NCBI GenBank assembly: GCA_049999725.1
Contig: JBNGIS010020804.1
Span: 1 to 27,094, forward strand
Length of the DNA: 27,094 nt
Direction of reading: 5' to 3'
DNA from: Haplomitrium mnioides
Taxonomy: Eukaryota; Marchantiophyta; Haplomitriopsida; Calobryales
Numbering within the stretch: position 1 is the stretch's first letter; every line of letters starts with the position of its first letter. Shown here piece by piece: positions 12,980-24,017 of this stretch. Position numbers and translations under genes: made by a program. The notes beneath the pieces were generated by a model that saw nothing but the letters and a program-made list of their open reading frames with translations, had not been told where the DNA came from and did no database searches.

Positions 12980-12984
12980 CATAT
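12980..12984. repeat. Target-site duplication, left copy
   Basis: CATAT lies immediately before the 5' LTR and is repeated immediately after the 3' LTR at 14103-14107. The uninterrupted satellite reads CTTCATATGGATTTATT here, with TGATTT as a common variant, so CATAT is native to the target. Confidence 0.88.
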
Positions 12985-13181
12985 TATTATAACTATTATA
13001 TTAACTATAGTTAGTTAACCTAGTATACTTTAGTTACTTATAATTATGGAGGTTTTAGGCAGCTATATAACCTCCTATATACATGTGTGGCGACTTATGA
13101 TGTTACACATGAGTGAAGATAGAAGTTTGGAGTACCATCATGCGTGTACTAGATTATGAGCCAATGTGTCGTTTTCCAACA
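12985..13181 (+). repeat. 5' LTR
   Basis: This 197-bp repeat starts TATTATAAC and ends TTTTCCAACA. It matches 13906-14102 over its whole length with 11 substitutions and no indels that I can see (about 5.6 percent). The left end is TA rather than the usual TG in both copies, so the change predates insertion or belongs to the family; the right end is the usual CA. Confidence 0.93.
13048..13075 (+). promoter_or_regulatory. LTR TATA-like box inside a conserved hairpin
   Basis: GGAGGTT (13048-13054) and AACCTCC (13069-13075) are perfect inverted arms around a 14-base loop. TATATAA at 13064-13070 straddles the loop and the right arm. The same arrangement is kept in the 3' LTR (arms at 13969-13975 and 13990-13996), where two loop bases differ but neither arm has changed. 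A promoter role is inferred from the TATA-like sequence and its place in an LTR. Confidence 0.5.
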
Positions 13182-13183
13182 CA

Positions 13184-13194
13184 TTATGAGCATG
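13184..13194 (+). other. Degenerate primer-binding site (Met-tRNA type)
   Basis: TTATGAGCATG follows the 5' LTR by two bases. Plant copia elements commonly carry TATCAGAGCATG-like sequence here, complementary to the 3' end of a methionine tRNA; this copy would differ by loss of CA and of the leading TGG. The position is right but the match is partial. Confidence 0.45.
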
Positions 13195-13377
13195 ATTGAA
13201 ATTTTTTTTTTCAAGATAGACACATTTCAAAATTCTAACCATTCAAATGAATATGATTCGGTGAGCATTTGAAGATTCATTAGGGCAGGTTTTTCCTTTT
13301 TGCAAGGGTAGCGTTGTTGAGTTACTTTGTCATTCCTTTTGTTTCTCGCTGCTCGAACTTTATCACATAGCAGAAGC

Positions 13378-13475
13378 GCAGATATTTGTCTTAGCAATTT
13401 TTGCAATGGTGGGGTTTCTTCGAGTAGCAGATATTTGTCTTAGCAATTTTTGCAATGGTGGGGTTTCGTCGAGTA
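13378..13475 (+). repeat. 49-bp direct duplication in the retroelement interior
   Basis: Two adjacent 49-bp copies beginning GCAGATATTTGTCTTAGC lie at 13378-13426 and 13427-13475 and differ at one base (CTTCGAGTA against CGTCGAGTA). A third partial GCAG follows. The near-identity points to a late replication slip or template switch during reverse transcription. Confidence 0.92.
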
Positions 13476-13894
13476 GCAGAATTGTAGGGAATTTTGAAGA
13501 GGCTTGATTCATTCGTCGAGGTGCAATCGTCAAAGTCTTCAAAGAGCAGTGATTCCTTCATTGAAGACATTTTGCTTGAGAAGATTTTCTTAAGAGTTGT
13601 TGTAGAAAATCTTAGAGCGGCCATCAAGAGCAGAATCACATGCATTGAGCAAAAGTTGAGCAATAGGGTTGAAGGGATACTCCTCGAGCAGCCTATTCGA
13701 TGTTTCTTGCATAAAACACTAGGGGGTTCCCTTGTTTAAGCTGTTGAGTTTTGTTCACAAGGACATTTCGTGAGGAGGGTCGCGTTGTTTTTCTACAAAA
13801 GGACCAGATTTTGATGAGGCCACACATTGCAGCATAGTTTAGATCATTTTCAGTTGCGTTAATGTTGGCTGTTCTCAATTTCTTGTTGAACAGC

Positions 13895-13905
13895 AAAAGG
13901 GGGAG
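13895..13905 (+). other. Polypurine tract
   Basis: AAAAGGGGGAG, eleven purines in a row, ends exactly one base before the 3' LTR. This is the expected site for priming plus-strand DNA synthesis and supports the + orientation of the element. Confidence 0.85.
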
Positions 13906-14102
13906 TATTATAACCATTATATTAACTATAGTTAATTAACCTAGTATACTTTAGTTACTTATAGTTATGGAGGTTTTAGGTAGTTATATAACCTCCTATA
14001 TACATGTGTGGCTACTAATGATATTACACATGAGTGAAGAAAGAGGTTTGGAGTACCATCATGCGTGTACTAGATTATGAGCTAATGTGTCGTTTTCCAA
14101 CA
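13906..14102 (+). repeat. 3' LTR
   Basis: This is the partner of 12985-13181, also 197 bp. It starts directly after the polypurine tract and ends CCAACA before the CATAT target duplication. Near its start it has a perfect 14-bp palindrome, TTAACTATAGTTAA, followed by TTAACC; one G-for-A change breaks the end of that palindrome in the 5' LTR. Confidence 0.93.
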
Positions 14103-14107
14103 CATAT
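14103..14107. repeat. Target-site duplication, right copy
   Basis: This is the second copy of CATAT, followed at once by satellite sequence TGATTTATTTTCAATACGG. Confidence 0.88.
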
Positions 14108-15997
14108 TGATTTATTTTCAATACGGCTCATTCTTCTAAACTATATATGATTGTAAGTTTTTTTTGTCAAAAAAAAGGCAGCCTCAAACACTCACTTTGT
14201 TTTGGGTTGACTTGGAACGAGGCCACTACATTACAAGTCATTTAGTGTTCTCGTTCTAACAATGTATTGCACTCATTTTAGTGTACTAGTTGTAGTCGAG
14301 GTAAATGGTCAACTTCATATGGATCTATTTTCAATTCCGCTAATTCTCCTAAATTATATATAATTGTAAGTTTTTTTTTTCAAAGAATAGGCAATCAAAA
14401 ACACTCACTTTGGTGTTTGTTGACTTGCAATAAGGCAAATTCAATACATGTCATTTACTGTTATTAATGCAACAACGTATTGCACTCATTGATTCTTTAC
14501 TATATGTTATTCAAGGTGTTGTTTGGTCTAGTGTCCTTTAGTGTACTAATTGTAGTCGAGGTCGAGGTGAATGGTTAACTTCATATGGATTTAGTTTCAA
14601 TAGGGCTGATTCATCTAAACAATATATGATTGTAAAATTAAATCGTCAAAGAATAGGCAACTTCAAGCACTCACTTTGTTTTTGGTTGACTTGCAACAAT
14701 GCAAGTTCATTACATGTTATTCAGTTGTTTTGTTGAAACAACACATTGCACTTATTGATTCTTTACTATGTGTCATTTAAAGTTGTGTTTGGTTTAATGT
14801 CCTTTAGTGTACTAGTTTCTGTTGAGGCAAAATGTCAACTTCATATGAATTTATTTTCAATACGGCTAACTCTCCTAAACTGCATATGATTGTAAGTTTT
14901 ATTCGTCAAATAATAGGCAACCTCAAACACTCAATTTGTTTTTGATTGAACTGCAATGAGGCCACTATATTTCATGTCATTTAGTTTTCTCGTTGTAACA
15001 ACAAATTGCACTCATTGATTCTTTGCTACATGTCATGTAAAGTAAAATAATTGTAAAGTAACAATTTTTTGCACTCTTTTTAGTGAACTAATTGCAGTCG
15101 AGGTAAAGCATCAACTTCATATTGATCTATTTTCAACTCAGCTGATTCTTCTAAACTATATATGATTATAAGTTGTTTTTGTCAAACAATAGGCACACTT
15201 AAAACACTCACTTTATTTTTCATTGACTTGCAATGAGGTGAGTTCATTACATGTCATTTAGTGTTCTCGTTGCGAAACCATATTGCACTCATTGATTCCT
15301 AACTTTATGTCATTTAAAGTGTTGTTTGGTCTAGTGTCCTTTAGTGTACTAATTGTAGTCGAGGTAAAGGGTCAACTTCATATGGATTTATTTTCAATAG
15401 GGCTTATTCTTCTAAACAATATATGGTGGTAAGTTTAGATTGCCAAAGAATAGGAAGCTTCAAGTACTCACTTTGTTTTTTGTTTATTTGCAACGAGGCA
15501 ACCTTATTACATGTCATTTAATGCTTTCATTGTAACAACATATTGGACTCATTGACTCTTTATTATATGTAACTTAAAGTTGTGTTTGGCTTAATATGCT
15601 TAAGTGTACTAATTGTACTCAAGGGCTCATTGTTCTAAACTACATATGATTGTAAGTTTTATTCATCACAGAATAGTCAGCTTCAAAAACTCACTTTGTT
15701 TTTGGTTGACTTGCAACGAGGCCACTATATTTCATGGCCTATAGTGTTCTCATTGTAACAACAAAGTGAACTCATTGATTCTTTGTTGCATGTCATGTTA
15801 AGTTTGGTTTTGTTTAATGTCCTTGAGTGTACCAATTGTAGTTGAGTTAAAGGGTCAACTTCATATGAATTTATTTTCAATAGGACTCATTTTCCTAAAC
15901 TATATATGATTGTAAGTTTTATTTGTCAAAGAATAGGCAGCCTTGAACACTAACTTTTTTTTTGATTGATTTGCAACTAGACCACTTCAAAACATGT

Positions 15998-16055
15998 CAT
16001 TTAGTGTTCTGATTGTAACAACAGATCATTTAGTGTTCTCATTGTAACAACAGAT
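15998..16055 (+). repeat. 29-bp tandem duplication within a monomer
   Basis: Two adjacent 29-bp copies beginning CATTTAGTGTTCT and ending AACAACAGAT lie at 15998-16026 and 16027-16055, differing at one base (GATTG against CATTG). The landmark spacing here is 288, which equals a normal 259-bp monomer plus 29. Confidence 0.85.
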
Positions 16056-16513
16056 TGCACTCATTGACTCTTTACTATATATCATTTAAAGTTGTTTTGG
16101 GTTTAATGTTCTTTATTGTACTAATTGTTATTGAGGTAAAAGGTCAACTTCATATGGATTTATTTTCAATTAGTGTGATTCTTCTCAAGTGCATATAATT
16201 CTAAGTTTTGTTTGTCAAAGAATAGGCAACCTCAAACACTCACTTTTTTTGTGTTGACTTGCAACAATGCCACTACATTACAAGTCATTTAGTGTTCTTG
16301 TTAAAACAACGTATTGCACTTGTTGATTCATTAATATATATCATTTAAAGTAGTGCTTGGTTTAATGTCCTTAAGTGTACTAATTGTTGTCGAGGCAAAA
16401 GGTCAACTTCATGTGGATTTGCTTTCAATAGGGCTAAATCTCTTAAACTGTAAGAGATTTAAAGTTTTGTTTTTCAAAGAATAGGCAGCCTCAACCACTC
16501 ACTTTGTTTTTGG

Positions 16514-17330
16514 TTGACTTGCAACGTGTCAACTTCATTACATGTCATTTGGGGTTCTCGTTTTGACAACATGTTGCACTTATTAATTCTTTTTGATATG
16601 TCATTTAAAGTTGTAATTGGTTTAATGTCTTTTAGTGTATTAATTGTAGTCAAGAGAAAGGGTCAAGTTCATGTGGATTTTTTTTCAAGAAGGCTTATTC
16701 TTCTAAACTATATATGCCTATAAGTCTTATTAGTAGAAGAATAGCCAGACTCAAGAATTTACTTTTTTCTTGGTTGACTTGCAACAAGGCCACTACACTA
16801 CAAGTCATTTAGTGTTATCGTTGTAACACTTGATTACACTTATTGACTCTTTACTATATGTGTATTAAAGTGGTGTTTGGTTTAATGTCCTTTAGTGTAC
16901 TAATTAAAGTCAAGGTAAAGGGTGAACTTCATATGGATTCATTTGCAATAGGGCTGATTCTTCTAAACTATATATGATTGTTAGTTGAAATCAGCAAAGA
17001 ATAGCCTCAAACACTCACTTTGTTTTTGGTTGACTTGCAATGAGGCAACTTCATTACATGTCATATAGTGTTCTTGTTGTAACAACGTATTGCACTCACT
17101 TATTCTTTACTATATGTCATTTAAAGTTGTGCTTGGTTTAATGTCCTTCAGTGCACTAACTATAGTAGAGGTAAAGTGTCAAGTTCATGTGGATTTTTTT
17201 TCAATATGTCTCATTCTGCTAAACTATATATGATTGTAAGTTTTAGTCGTCAAAGACTAGGAAGCCTCAAAGTCTCACTTTGGTTTTTTGGTTGACTTGT
17301 AACGAGGCAACTTCATTACATCTTATTTAG
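16514..17330 (+). repeat. Duplicated monomer block, copy 1 (offset about 5.33 kb)
   Basis: Landmarks at 16514, 16774, 17030 and 17292 correspond to 21839, 22099, 22359 and 22620. Shared unusual variants include CATTTGGGGTTCT near 16545 and 21870, AACACTTGATTACACT near 16825 and 22150, and the AGTTGAAATC stretch near 16983 and 22309. The block is about three monomers long. Confidence 0.65.
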
Positions 17331-17359
17331 GGTTCTTGTTGTAACAACTTGATGCACTT

Positions 17360-18560
17360 ATTAATGTCTTTTATTGTACAAATTGTAGTAGAGGTAAAAG
17401 GTCAACTTCAAATGGATTTATTTTCAATTCGTCTCATTCTCTTGAAGTGCATATAATTCTAAGTCTTATTCGTCAAAGAATAGGCAGCCTCAAACACTCA
17501 CTTTGTTTTTGGTTGACTTGGAACGAGCCCACTACATTACATTTCATTTAGTGTTCTTGTTGAAACAACATATTGCACTCATTGATTTTTTTCTATATAT
17601 CATTTAAAGTGGTGATTGGTTTAATGTCCTTTAGTGTACTAATTGTATTCAAGGCTAAGGGTCAACTTCATATGGATTTATTTTCAATAGGGCTCATTCT
17701 CATAAACTATATATGATTTAAAGGTTTGTTTGTCAAGGAATAGGCAGCCTCAAACACTCACTATGTATTTGGTGACCTTGCAACAAGGCCACATCATTAC
17801 ATGTCATTTAGTATTATCATTGTAGCAACTATTGTACTCATTAGTTCTTTAGTATATGTCGTTTAAAGCGGTGTTCGGTTTAATGTCCTTTAGTTTTCTA
17901 ATTGTAGTCAAAGTAAAGGGTCAACTTCATATGGATTTATTGTCAATAGAGTTGATTCTCCTAAACTACATATGATTGTTAGTTATATTTGTCAAATAAT
18001 AGGCAAGCTAAAACACTCAATTTGGTTTTGGTTTTAGTTGACCAATGAGGCCACTTCATTACATGTCATTTAGTGTTCTTGTTGTAGCAACATATTGCAC
18101 TTATTCACTTTTTATTGTATGTCATTTAAAGTTGTGTTTCGTTTAATGTCCTTTGATGTACTAATTGTAGTCGAGGTGACGGTCAACTTCATATGGATTT
18201 ATTTTCAATACGGCTGATTCTCCTAAACTACATACGATTGTAAGTTTTTCTTTTCGAAGAAAAGGTTGCCTCAAACATTCACTTTGTTTTTGGTTGACTT
18301 GCAAGAAGGCCACTACATGTCATTTAGTGTTCTTGTTGCAACATTGTATTGCACTCATTTTAGTGTACTAGTCGTAGTCGAGGTAAAGGGTTAACTTCAT
18401 ATGGATTTATTTCCAATAGGGCTGATTCTCCTAAACTATGTATGATTGTAAGTTTCTTTTATCAAAGAATAGGCAGCCAAAAACACTCATTTTGTTTTTG
18501 GTTGACTTGCAATGAGGCCAATTGATTACATGTCATTTAGTAATCTCGTTGCAACAACGT
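17360..18560 (+). repeat. Duplicated monomer block, copy 1 (offset about 7.44 kb)
   Basis: Landmarks 17513, 17772, 18038, 18294 and 18502 match 24950, 25211, 25474, 25731 and 25942 at an offset of 7436-7440, including the position of the short monomer. Shared private marks include GAAGTGCATAT near 17448, TTGGTGACCTTGCAACAAGG near 17768, and CTTTTATCAAAGAATAGGCA near 18456. Part of the block (GAAGTGCATATAATTCTAAG followed by the GGTGACCTTGC monomer) also occurs near 11333-11670. Confidence 0.7.
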
Positions 18561-19945
18561 AGTGCACTTATTGACTCTTTACTATATGTCATTTAAAGTG
18601 TTGTTTAGTTTAATGTACTTTATTGATCTAATTGTATTCGAGGCAAAAGGTTAACTTGATATGGATTTAATTTTAGTTTGGGTGATTCTTCTAAACTATA
18701 TATGGTTGTAAGTTTACATCGTCAAAAAATAGGCAGCCTCAAACAATTACTTTGTTTTTGGTTGACTTGCAACTAGGCAACTTCACTACATGTCATTTAG
18801 TGTTCTGGTTCTAACAACGTATTGCACTCATTGATTCTTCACTACATGTCATTCAAAGTTGGGTTTGGTTTAATGTCCTTTAGGGTATTAGTTGTAGTTG
18901 AGCTAAAGAGTCATCTTTATATGGATTTATTTCAATAGGACTGATTCTCCTAAACTCGTTATCATTGTAAGTTTATTCGTCAAATACTAGGCACCCTCAA
19001 ACACTCACTTTGTTTTTTGTTGACTTGCAACAAGGCCAATACAATACATGTCATTTAGTGTTCTCATTGAAACAACAGATTGCACTCATTGATTTTTTGC
19101 TATATGTCATTTAGAGTTGTGTTTTGTTTAATGTCCTTGAGTGTACTAATTGTAGGTGTGATGAAGGGTTAACTTCATATGGATTTGTTGTCAATAGGGC
19201 TGATTACTCTAAAATATATATGATTGTAAGTTGAATGCCTAGAAGAATAGGCAGCCTCAAACATTTACCTTGCTTTTGGTTGACTTGCAACAAGGCCACT
19301 ACATTATATGTCATTTAGTGTTCTTGTTTTAACAATAGATTGCACTCATTGATTCTTTGCTTTTTGTCATTTAATGTGATGTTTGGTTTAATGTCCTTTA
19401 GTGTACTAGTTTAAGTCGAGGTAAAGGGTCAACTTCATATGGATTCATTGTCAATTGGGCTGATTGTTTTAAACTATATATGATTGTAAGTTTTATTCCT
19501 AAAAGAATAGACAATCTCAAACATTTACTTTGTTTTTAGTTGACTTGCAACAAGGCCACCAGATTACCAATCATTTAGTGTTCTCATTGTAACAATAGAT
19601 TGCATTCATTAATTCTTTACTGTGTGTCATTTAAAGTTGTGTTTGGTTTAATGTCCTTTAGTGTACTAGCTGTAGTCGAGGTAAAGGTAAAGGTCAACTT
19701 CATTTGGAGGTTTCTCAATATAGCTGATTCTTCTAAACTATATATGATTGTATGTTTTATTTGTCAAATAATGAGCACGCTTAAACACTCACTTTGTTTT
19801 TGGTTGACTTCCAACAAGGCCACTACACTACATGTCATTTAGTGTTTTTGTTGTAACAACATATTGCACTGATTTTAGTGCACTAGTTGTAGTCGAGGTA
19901 AAAGGTGAGCTTCATCTAGATTTATTTTCAATAGGGCTGATTCTC

Positions 19946-19955
19946 NNNNNNNNNN
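19946..19955. other. Spurious assembly gap with 47-bp overlap
   Basis: The 47 bases before the gap (19899-19945) are identical to those after it (19956-20002). The spacing of 270 minus 57 gives 213, exactly the short monomer class, and the CACTGATTTTAGTG junction of a short monomer is present. Confidence 0.93.
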
Positions 19956-21838
19956 TAAAAGGTGAGCTTCATCTAGATTTATTTTCAATAGGGCTGATTC
20001 TCCTAAATTTCCTATGATTGTTAGTTTTTTTGGTCAAAGAATAGGCAGCCTTAAACACTTCTTTTGTTTTTCGTTGACTTACAATGACGCTAGGTCATTA
20101 CATCTCACTTAGTTTTCTCGTTGCAAGAATGTATTGCACATATTGACTCTTTGCTTTATCTCATTTATAGTGTTGTTTCGTTTAATGTACTTTAGTGTCC
20201 TAATTGTAGTGGAGATAAACGGTCAACTTCACATGGATTTATTTTCAATAGGGATAATTCTTCTAAAGTATATATGATTGTAAGTTTAATCGTCAAGAAA
20301 TAGGCAGCACTCACTTTATTTTTAGTTGACTTGCAACAAAGCAACTTCATTACATGTCATTTAGTGTTCTCATTGTAACAACTTATTGCACTCATTGATT
20401 CTTTACTATATGTCATTTAAAATTGTGTTTGGTTTAATGTCCTTGAGTGTACTAATTGTAGTCAAGGTAAAGGATCAACTTCAATATGGATTTATTTTCA
20501 ATAGGGCTCATTCTCTTAAATTATATCGGATTTAAAGTTTTATTCGTGAAACAATAGACAGCCTCAAACATGCAGTTTGTTTTTGGTTGACTTGCAAAGA
20601 GGTCACTATACTACATGTCATTTAGTGTTCTCATTGTAACAAAAGATTGCACTCATTGATCTTTTACAATATGACATTTAAAGTTGTGTTTGGTTTAATG
20701 TACTCTAGTGTACTTATTGTAGTCGCTATAAAAGGTCAACTTCATATGGATTTATTTTCAATACGACTAATTCTCCTAAACTATATATGATTGTAAGTTT
20801 TTTTCATCAAGGAATAGGCAACCTCAAACACTCACTTTGTTTTTGGTTGACTTGCAATGAGGCCCCTACATTACATGTTATTTAGTGTTCTCATTGCAAC
20901 AATGTATTGCACTCATTGATTCTTTACTATATATCATTTAAAGTGGTGTTTGGTTTCATGTCCTTTAGTGTGCTAATTGTAGTCGATGCAAAGGGTCAAC
21001 TCCATATGGATTTATTTTCAATATGGCTGATTCTCCTAAACTATATATGATTTAAAGTTTTGTTTGTCAAAGAATAGGCAGCCTCAAACACTCACTATGT
21101 ATTTGGTGGACTTGCAACGAGGCAACTTCATTACATGTCATTTAGTATCATTGTTGTAGCAACATATTGCACTCATTGATTATTTACTAAATGTCAATTA
21201 AGGTTGTGTTTGGTTTAATGTCCTGTAGTGTACTAATTGCAGTAGAGGTGAAGGTTACCTTCAGCTGGATTGATTTTCAATATGGCTGATTCTCCTAAAC
21301 TATATATGTTTTTAAGTGTTATTCGTCAAAGAATAGGCAACCTCAAACACTCACTTTTTTTTTGGTTTATTTGCAATGAGGGAACTACATTACATGTCAT
21401 TTAGTGTTCTTATTGTAGCAATGTATTGCACTCATTTTAGTGTACTCATTCTAGTTGAGGTGAAAGGTCAACTTCATATGGATTTTTTTAAAATAGGGCT
21501 GATTCTCCTTAACTCTATATGATTGTAAGTTTTTTTTGTCAAAAAATAGGCAGCCTCAAACACTTACTTTGTTTCTCATTGACTTGCAATGAGGCAACTT
21601 CATTATATGTCATTTAGTGTTCTTATTGCAGCAACCTATTGCAATCATTTCTTCTTCACTATGTATCATTTAAAGTGGTGTTTGGTTTAGTTAGCTTTAG
21701 TGTACTAGTTGTAGTCGAGGAAAAAGTTCAACTTCATATGGATTCATTTTCAATAGGGCTGATTCTCCTGAACTATATATGATTGATAGTTTAAATCGTC
21801 AAAGAATAGGCAGCCTCAAACACTCACTTTGTTTTTGG

Positions 21839-22660
21839 TTGACTTGCAACATGGCAACTTCATTACATGTCATTTGGGGTTCTGGTTTTTACAACTTGTT
21901 GCACTCATTAATTCTTTAGGATATGTCATGTTAAGTTGTAATTGGTTTAATGTCTTTTAGTGTACTAATTCTAGTCGAGGTAAAGGGTCAAGTTCATGTG
22001 GTATTTTTCTCAATGGGGCTGATTCTTCTTAATTATTTATGACTATAAGTTTTATTAGTTAAAGAATAGGCAACCTCAAACATTTACTTTGTTTTAAGTT
22101 GACTTGCAAAAGGGCCACTACATTACATGTCATTTAGTGTTCTCATTGTAACACTTGATTACACTCATTGATTCTTTACTATATGTGTATTAAATTGGTG
22201 CTTGGTTTAATGTCCTTTAATGTACTAACTAAAGTCGAGATAAAGGGTTAACTTCATATGGATTCATTTGCAATAGGGCTGATTCTTCTAAACTATATAT
22301 GATTGTAAGTTGAAATCGGCAAAGAATAGGCAGCGTCAAACACTCACTTTTCTTTTACTTGACTTGTAACGAGGCAACTTCATTACATGTTATTTAGTGT
22401 TCTTGTTGTAACAACGTATTGGACTCACTGATTCTTTACTATATGCAATTAAAAAATGTGTTTGGTTTGATGTTCTTAGTGTACCAACTATAGTGGAGGT
22501 AAAGGGTCAAGTTCATGTGGATTTGTTTTTCAATTGGTCTCATTCTCCTAAACTATATACAATTGTAAGTTTTAATCGTCAAAGAATGGGCAGCCTCAAA
22601 GACTCACTTTGTTTTTTGGTTGACTTGCAACAAGGAAACTTCATTGCATGTTATTTAGTG
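21839..22660 (+). repeat. Duplicated monomer block, copy 2 (offset about 5.33 kb)
   Basis: This is the partner of 16514-17330 with the same series of variant monomers. Similarity fades at both ends into ordinary family-level similarity, so the limits are approximate. Confidence 0.65.
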
Positions 22661-23490
22661 TTCTTGTTGTAACAACGTAGTGCACTCATTGATTCTTTAC
22701 TAATTGTCATTCAAAGTTGTGTTTGGTTTAATATACTTTAGTGTACTAATTGTAGTCGAGGTAAAGAATCAACCTCATGTGGATTTATTTTCAATAGGGC
22801 TGATTCTCCTAAACTGTATATGCTTTTGTCAAAGAATAGGCACCTTCAATTAATCACTTTGTTTTTGTTTGAATTACAGTGAGGCAACTTCATTACATGT
22901 CATTTAGTGTTTTCTTTGTAATAACATATTGCACTCATTGACTCTTTAGCATATTTGATTCAGAATTGTGTTTGGTTTCATGTCTTTTAGTTACTAATTG
23001 TAGTCAAGGTAAAGGTCAGCTTAGTATGGATTTATTTTCAATAGGGCTGGTTCTTCTAAACTATATATGATTGTAAGTTTTATTCATCAAAGAATAGGCA
23101 ACCTTGAACAATAAGTTTTTTTTTTTTGGTTGACTTGCAACGAGGCCACTTCAGAACATGCCATTTACTGTTCTGGTTGTAACAAGAGGTTGCGGTCATT
23201 GATTCTTTACTATATGTCATTTAAAGTTTTGTTTGGCTCAATGTTTTTTAGTGTACTAATTGTAGTCGAGGCAAAAGGTCAGCTTTAGATGGATTTATTT
23301 TCAATTCTGCTGATTCTATTAAACTTGACATGATTGTAAGTTGTATTTGTCTAAGAATAAGCAACCTCAAACGCTCACTTTGTTTTTGGTTGACTTGCAA
23401 GGACGCCACTTAGGGGCATGTTATTTAGTGTTCTTGTTGTAACAACAGATTGCACTCATTGATTCTTTCCTATATGTCAGCTAAAGTTGT

Positions 23491-23616
23491 GTTTGGTTTA
23501 ATGTCCTTTAGTGTACTAATTGTAGTCAATGTAAAGGTCAACTTCACATGGATGTTTGGTTTAATGTCCTTTGGTGTACTAATTGTAGTCAAGGTAAAGG
23601 TCAACTTCACATGGAT
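23491..23616 (+). repeat. 63-bp tandem duplication within a monomer
   Basis: Two copies beginning GTTTGGTTTAATGTCCTTT start at 23491 and 23554, with only two differences that I can see. The landmark spacing is 322, close to 260 plus 62-63. The near-identity suggests a recent event compared with the divergence between monomers. Confidence 0.85.
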
Positions 23617-24017
23617 TTAATTTGAATACTGCTGATTCTCCTAAACTATATACGATTGTAAGTTTTTTTTGTCAAGGAATAGGCAACTTCAAACACTCAC
23701 TTTGTTTTTGGTTGACTTGCAATGAGGCCACTACATTACAAGTCATTTTGTGTTCTCGTTGTAACAATGTTTCACACTCATTTTAGTGAACTTATTGTGG
23801 TCAAGGTAAAGGGTCAACTTCATATGGATTTATTTTCAGTAGGGATGATTCTACTAAACTATATATGATTGTAATTTGTTTTTGTCAAAGAATAGGCAGC
23901 CTACAACACTCACTTTGTTTTTGGTTGACTTGCAATGAGACCAATTCATTACATGTCATTTAGTGTTCTAGTTGTAACAACGTATTGCACTTATTAATTC
24001 TTTATTGTATGTCATAA

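Larger units (their letters stand above)
1..12984 (+). repeat. Satellite array, left part (about 260-bp monomers)
   Basis: Tandem head-to-tail monomers fill this segment without a gene. Each carries, in order, a TTGACTTGCAA landmark, an ACATGTCATTTAGTG box about 28 bases later, a second ATGTCATTTA box, an ATGTCCTTTAGTG box, a GTAGTCGAGGTAAAGG block, CTTCATATGGATTTATTTTC and TATATGATTGTAAG. Landmark positions read by eye include 288, 548, 761, 1020, 1280, 1540, 1799 and 2012; spacing is mostly 259-261 with a second class near 212. All copies point the same way. Monomers differ from each other by point changes and small indels, so this is an old, diverged array. I do not recognise the family from memory. 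Three assembly gaps lie inside. The array continues beyond the left edge of the window. Confidence 0.95.
13182..13905 (+). other. Retroelement interior without recognisable coding
   Basis: This 724-bp interior holds the primer site, a T-rich tract near 13201-13212, a 49-bp direct duplication and the polypurine tract. The longest open frames are 81 codons on the + strand (13494-13739) and 90 and 74 codons on the minus strand. The 81-codon frame is serine- and leucine-rich, lacks the CX2CX4HX4C knuckle of gag and matches nothing I recognise. I treat the interior as non-coding. Confidence 0.75.
12985..14102 (+). mobile_element. Non-autonomous LTR retroelement (copia-like, TRIM-like)
   Basis: A 1118-bp element has two 197-bp long terminal repeats around a 724-bp interior. 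A CATAT target duplication lies on both sides (12980-12984 and 14103-14107). A polypurine tract abuts the 3' LTR and a degenerate primer-binding site follows the 5' LTR, which sets the element on the + strand. Removing the element and one CATAT leaves a 259-bp satellite monomer (landmarks 12825 and 14207). The interior has no recognisable gag, protease, integrase, reverse transcriptase or RNase H, and no zinc-knuckle motif, so transposition would have needed proteins from another element. Size and lack of coding fit terminal-repeat-in-miniature elements, slightly above their usual size. Calling it copia-like is inference from the tract and primer-site style. I counted 11 differences between the LTRs by eye, so the insertion is not recent. 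Confidence 0.9.

Noticed and set aside
13201-13212. T-rich tract near the 5' LTR as a poly(A) tail of a retroposon
   Set aside because: It lies inside the LTR element just after the primer site, and the LTRs and target duplication fully explain the insertion.
13494-13739. 81-codon open frame in the retroelement as a possible gag remnant
   Set aside because: It has no zinc knuckle or other gag feature and is overlapped by minus-strand frames; it is too short to support a call.
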